Source: Chryseobacterium vrystaatense (lineage in GTDB: Bacteria > Bacteroidota > Bacteroidia > Flavobacteriales > Weeksellaceae). Taken from it: DNA of 64,000 nt. Location: assembly GCF_000737765.1 (NCBI RefSeq), contig NZ_JPRI01000005.1, forward strand, positions 124,001 to 188,000. Reading direction: 5' to 3'. The notes beneath the pieces are model-generated. The model ran no database searches, had not been told where the DNA came from, and saw only the letters and a list, made by a program, of their open reading frames with translations. Below, piece by piece: positions 61,981 through 64,000 of the stretch. The position numbers and the translations under genes are program-made. The stretch's first letter is position 1. Every line of letters begins with the position of its first letter.

Positions 61981-64000
61981 TTTCTTTTAATGCTTCATTA
62001 TAACTTTCTTCCGGTGTTTTAAGTTTCATCTCTTTTAAGCCCTGTTTGTTCCAAAGGGTAGACAATTTACTCCAGCCTTTATGCCACTGCTCTGGAAGCC
62101 CAGCCAAAGCAGATCGGAACTCACTTTGTTGCTCAGAGCTGGTATTGAACTCGCTGATGATTTTAATCTGATGATGAAGTTCTGCCAATTCCTGATAGCC
62201 ATTTTTGATGCCCCACAATACAATGCTGGCCTCATTGGCAATCTTTACTTTGGCAGTATTTATTGGATCATCCCAGCACCAGTCGAGTACTATTTTATCC
62301 ATCCAATCGGTGTACATAGGATGGACAAAAATTTCTTCTTTTGCAATCTTTTTTATGTTTTCTTTACTTTGTAATGTTCCTGTTGCAAATAATTCTCCTA
62401 ATTTTCCTACTCTGTCTTCTGCTAGTTTTACTGCTAGATGATGTAATGGTTGCAATCCATTGTCTTTTGCGAGCTGAGTGTGGGTAGGTCCGTAAGGATT
62501 TACTTTCCAGTTTCCTTGCTCCATTAAGGTGAGTTCATTATCTAAATATGTTTGGTAATCATCAATCATATTAATAGCTGCCAATGCAAGAAAATGATAG
62601 AAACTGTTTTGAATCACTTTTATATATTGCGTAATATAATCAAATATCCCGAAGGCATTTAATACCTTGGCAAAAGATTTCATAGGTTCTGTAACCATAA
62701 AATCCCTGAAATCGAGATATTTCAAAAATGTATCTGAATAAACATTGTCATCTGTTCCTTTGTATTTGTCATTTTTCTGCCTGCTGTCAGAAGTCTGTGC
62801 CTTAGAAATGTCTTTTAAGAGCTCGTAAATAAGTGCATCATTAAAAGTTCTTTCCCCAGGTTTCATTTCTTCCTGTTCTTCCACCTTAATAGAAAATATT
62901 TTGTTGTTTACTTTAGGTGCTATACTGGCAATTGTATCCAGCATCCCAAAACTTCCTGTCTGCACTATGGGACAAGCAGCATGCGAATAATACAGACCTT
63001 TATTCTGCGAATTAAATGGAATATTGGGGTTCAGGTTTCTATAATAGCTGGCAGCGCTTTTACTGCCTGTTGCTTTCATATGGTTTTTGACGGATTCCGG
63101 TAATAGATGAGGATTCGTAAAGGTATTGAATTTGAATCTGCTTTTGTCTAAGATAGAGGCAGCTGCATGACTGTTGGATCCACTACTGGCTTTATGATCT
63201 TTCAGGGTTCCTTTTGTACATTTTGCGGTCTCATACCATGGGAATACTTCTGGATCATATACTTTCATAACGGCTATTTCGCAAAAATTACTATGTGCAT
63301 AATAATCCTCTACAATATGCAGAGCTGCTCCGAAGTTGATCCTTCCTTCTACAGTATTAGGGTTTGATTTCTCAATAAATCTGATAAAACAGTCAAAAGC
63401 ACTTTCAAAGGGTACCGGGCCATTTCCTCTAATATAATTTTTGGTTCCGAATTGCGGATTGTCCAGCCATTGGCTTTCAACGGGGTCCATAACAAAAGCT
63501 GGATCCAGTTCGTTATTAAAATTAGGAGGCGGGCAGGGCTTATTGGTTCCGTTTTTCTTATTTTTCTTTTGTATTGCCTCGCACACTAGCTTGGGGTGAA
63601 GTGCCGCAGGATTGTCTATATGTTCTTGAGGTTTGTATACACCTAGTAATTCTGGAGTTATTTTAGCATATTTATCTCTAAAATCCTGAATGTATTTCAT
63701 GTAATTTTCAGGTCTTCCTTCTTTGTCGGCACCTTCTTTTTTCAGTTCACCAAATTCTTTTAATCCAAGAAATTCTACAAGTGATGTAACGGCCTCCCTA
63801 CTTAACTTGACAGGTGAAAATGCATGAGGTTCCCATTTTATTTCAGCTTGGGTCATACTATATTTAAACCCCACTGGAAGCTGATAAGTTCTCGTATCAT
63901 TTATTTTTACTCTGTTTACATCCATCAGTTTTTCCAGATCGCTCAGCAATTTTTTGTTTTCCTCTTCATTCTGGTTCTTTGCCTTGTATTCATTACTTAA
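61964..64000 (-). CDS. HET-C-domain toxin candidate (5' partial)
   Basis: 678 residues are visible; the frame is open to the window edge and the TTG at 63949 is probably internal. It matches the HET-C family (fungal heterokaryon incompatibility and bacterial toxins) in several ordered blocks. WLDNPQFGTKNYIRG (near 63,440-63,485) corresponds to the KNYI region. ALHIVEDYYAHSNFCEIAVM (about 63,270-63,330) is the EDxxAHSNxxE block. CPIVQTGSFGMLDTIASI is the GxFG...D block. The His, Glu and Asp residues in these blocks suggest a metal-binding hydrolase-like site. Bacterial HET-C proteins are known or predicted T6SS effectors acting on membranes. Linked lipoproteins and a PAAR-like protein support that. 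Confidence 0.78.
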   Translation of the reverse strand, partial: LSNEYKAKNQNEEENKKLLSDLEKLMDVNRVKINDTRTYQLPVGFKYSMTQAEIKWEPHAFSPVKLSREAVTSLVEFLGLKEFGELKKEGADKEGRPENYMKYIQDFRDKYAKITPELLGVYKPQEHIDNPAALHPKLVCEAIQKKNKKNGTNKPCPPPNFNNELDPAFVMDPVESQWLDNPQFGTKNYIRGNGPVPFESAFDCFIRFIEKSNPNTVEGRINFGAALHIVEDYYAHSNFCEIAVMKVYDPEVFPWYETAKCTKGTLKDHKASSGSNSHAAASILDKSRFKFNTFTNPHLLPESVKNHMKATGSKSAASYYRNLNPNIPFNSQNKGLYYSHAACPIVQTGSFGMLDTIASIAPKVNNKIFSIKVEEQEEMKPGERTFNDALIYELLKDISKAQTSDSRQKNDKYKGTDDNVYSDTFLKYLDFRDFMVTEPMKSFAKVLNAFGIFDYITQYIKVIQNSFYHFLALAAINMIDDYQTYLDNELTLMEQGNWKVNPYGPTHTQLAKDNGLQPLHHLAVKLAEDRVGKLGELFATGTLQSKENIKKIAKEEIFVHPMYTDWMDKIVLDWCWDDPINTAKVKIANEASIVLWGIKNGYQELAELHHQIKIISEFNTSSEQQSEFRSALAGLPEQWHKGWSKLSTLWNKQGLKEMKLKTPEESYNEALKESGHVQ

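Noticed and set aside
1..64000. CRISPR arrays, rRNA operons, prophage or integrase genes
   Set aside because: No regularly spaced repeats, rRNA motifs, phage structural genes or recombinases were seen on either strand.

Overview
The window is AT-rich chromosomal DNA from a member of the Bacteroidota, most likely family Weeksellaceae (Chryseobacterium-like). The evidence is a SusC/SusD pair, TonB receptors, promoters with the TAnnTTTG -7 element in place of sigma70 boxes, few Shine-Dalgarno sequences, lipoproteins with short Bacteroidota-type signals, a PlsC-GNAT fusion of the OlsF type, and Chryseobacterium-type intergenic repeats. No rRNA, CRISPR array, transposase or prophage was seen. There are two identical tRNA-Phe genes.

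Layout. Positions 1-9.2 kb hold the end of an ankyrin gene, an AraC regulator with a cytosine-deaminase-like amidohydrolase, and a TonB receptor plus beta-helix lipoprotein divergent from a PhoB/PhoR-like two-component system; the shared intergenic region has 11-bp-spaced repeats. Positions 9.4-18 kb hold housekeeping and mixed genes: an acidic-tailed pRiA4b ORF-3-like protein, a GH13 amylase, a GreA-like protein, thyA, an M1 aminopeptidase and an esterase. A SusCD pair lies at 18.5-23 kb. Positions 23-27.7 kb form an aldehyde/alcohol oxidation module (AraC, ALDH, Zn-ADH, DUF779) interrupted by a GC-rich repeat. Positions 27.7-38.7 kb hold a dicarboxylate/glutamate-type symporter, cbpA-cbpM, a cystathionine-beta-synthase-like enzyme, a head-to-head FtsX-type permease and NamZ-like muramidase, a small envelope operon with a thioredoxin-like protein, and a Crp/Fnr regulator with a hydrolase. 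Positions 38.9-50.5 kb hold the two tRNA-Phe genes, an OlsF-like acyltransferase, aspartate kinase, fbp-menC, a small double-glycine-leader peptide, glnS and a 3-hydroxyacyl-CoA dehydrogenase. Positions 50.5-55 kb hold oleate hydratase, an AraC regulator and an MFS transporter.

The most notable region is 54.95-64.0 kb, eight tightly packed minus-strand genes. In transcription order they are a HET-C-domain protein (5' end outside the window), three tandem paralogous lipoproteins with overlapping ends, a DUF4280 PAAR-like spike protein, a 728-aa beta-rich protein with a hydrophobic C-terminal segment, a lipoprotein and a multi-pass membrane protein. I read this as an effector/immunity island for a contractile injection system (T6SS subtype iii or similar). 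The HET-C protein would be a toxin, the triplicated lipoproteins its probable immunity proteins, and the 728-aa protein a possible second effector with its own downstream immunity genes. No structural secretion genes are visible in the window.
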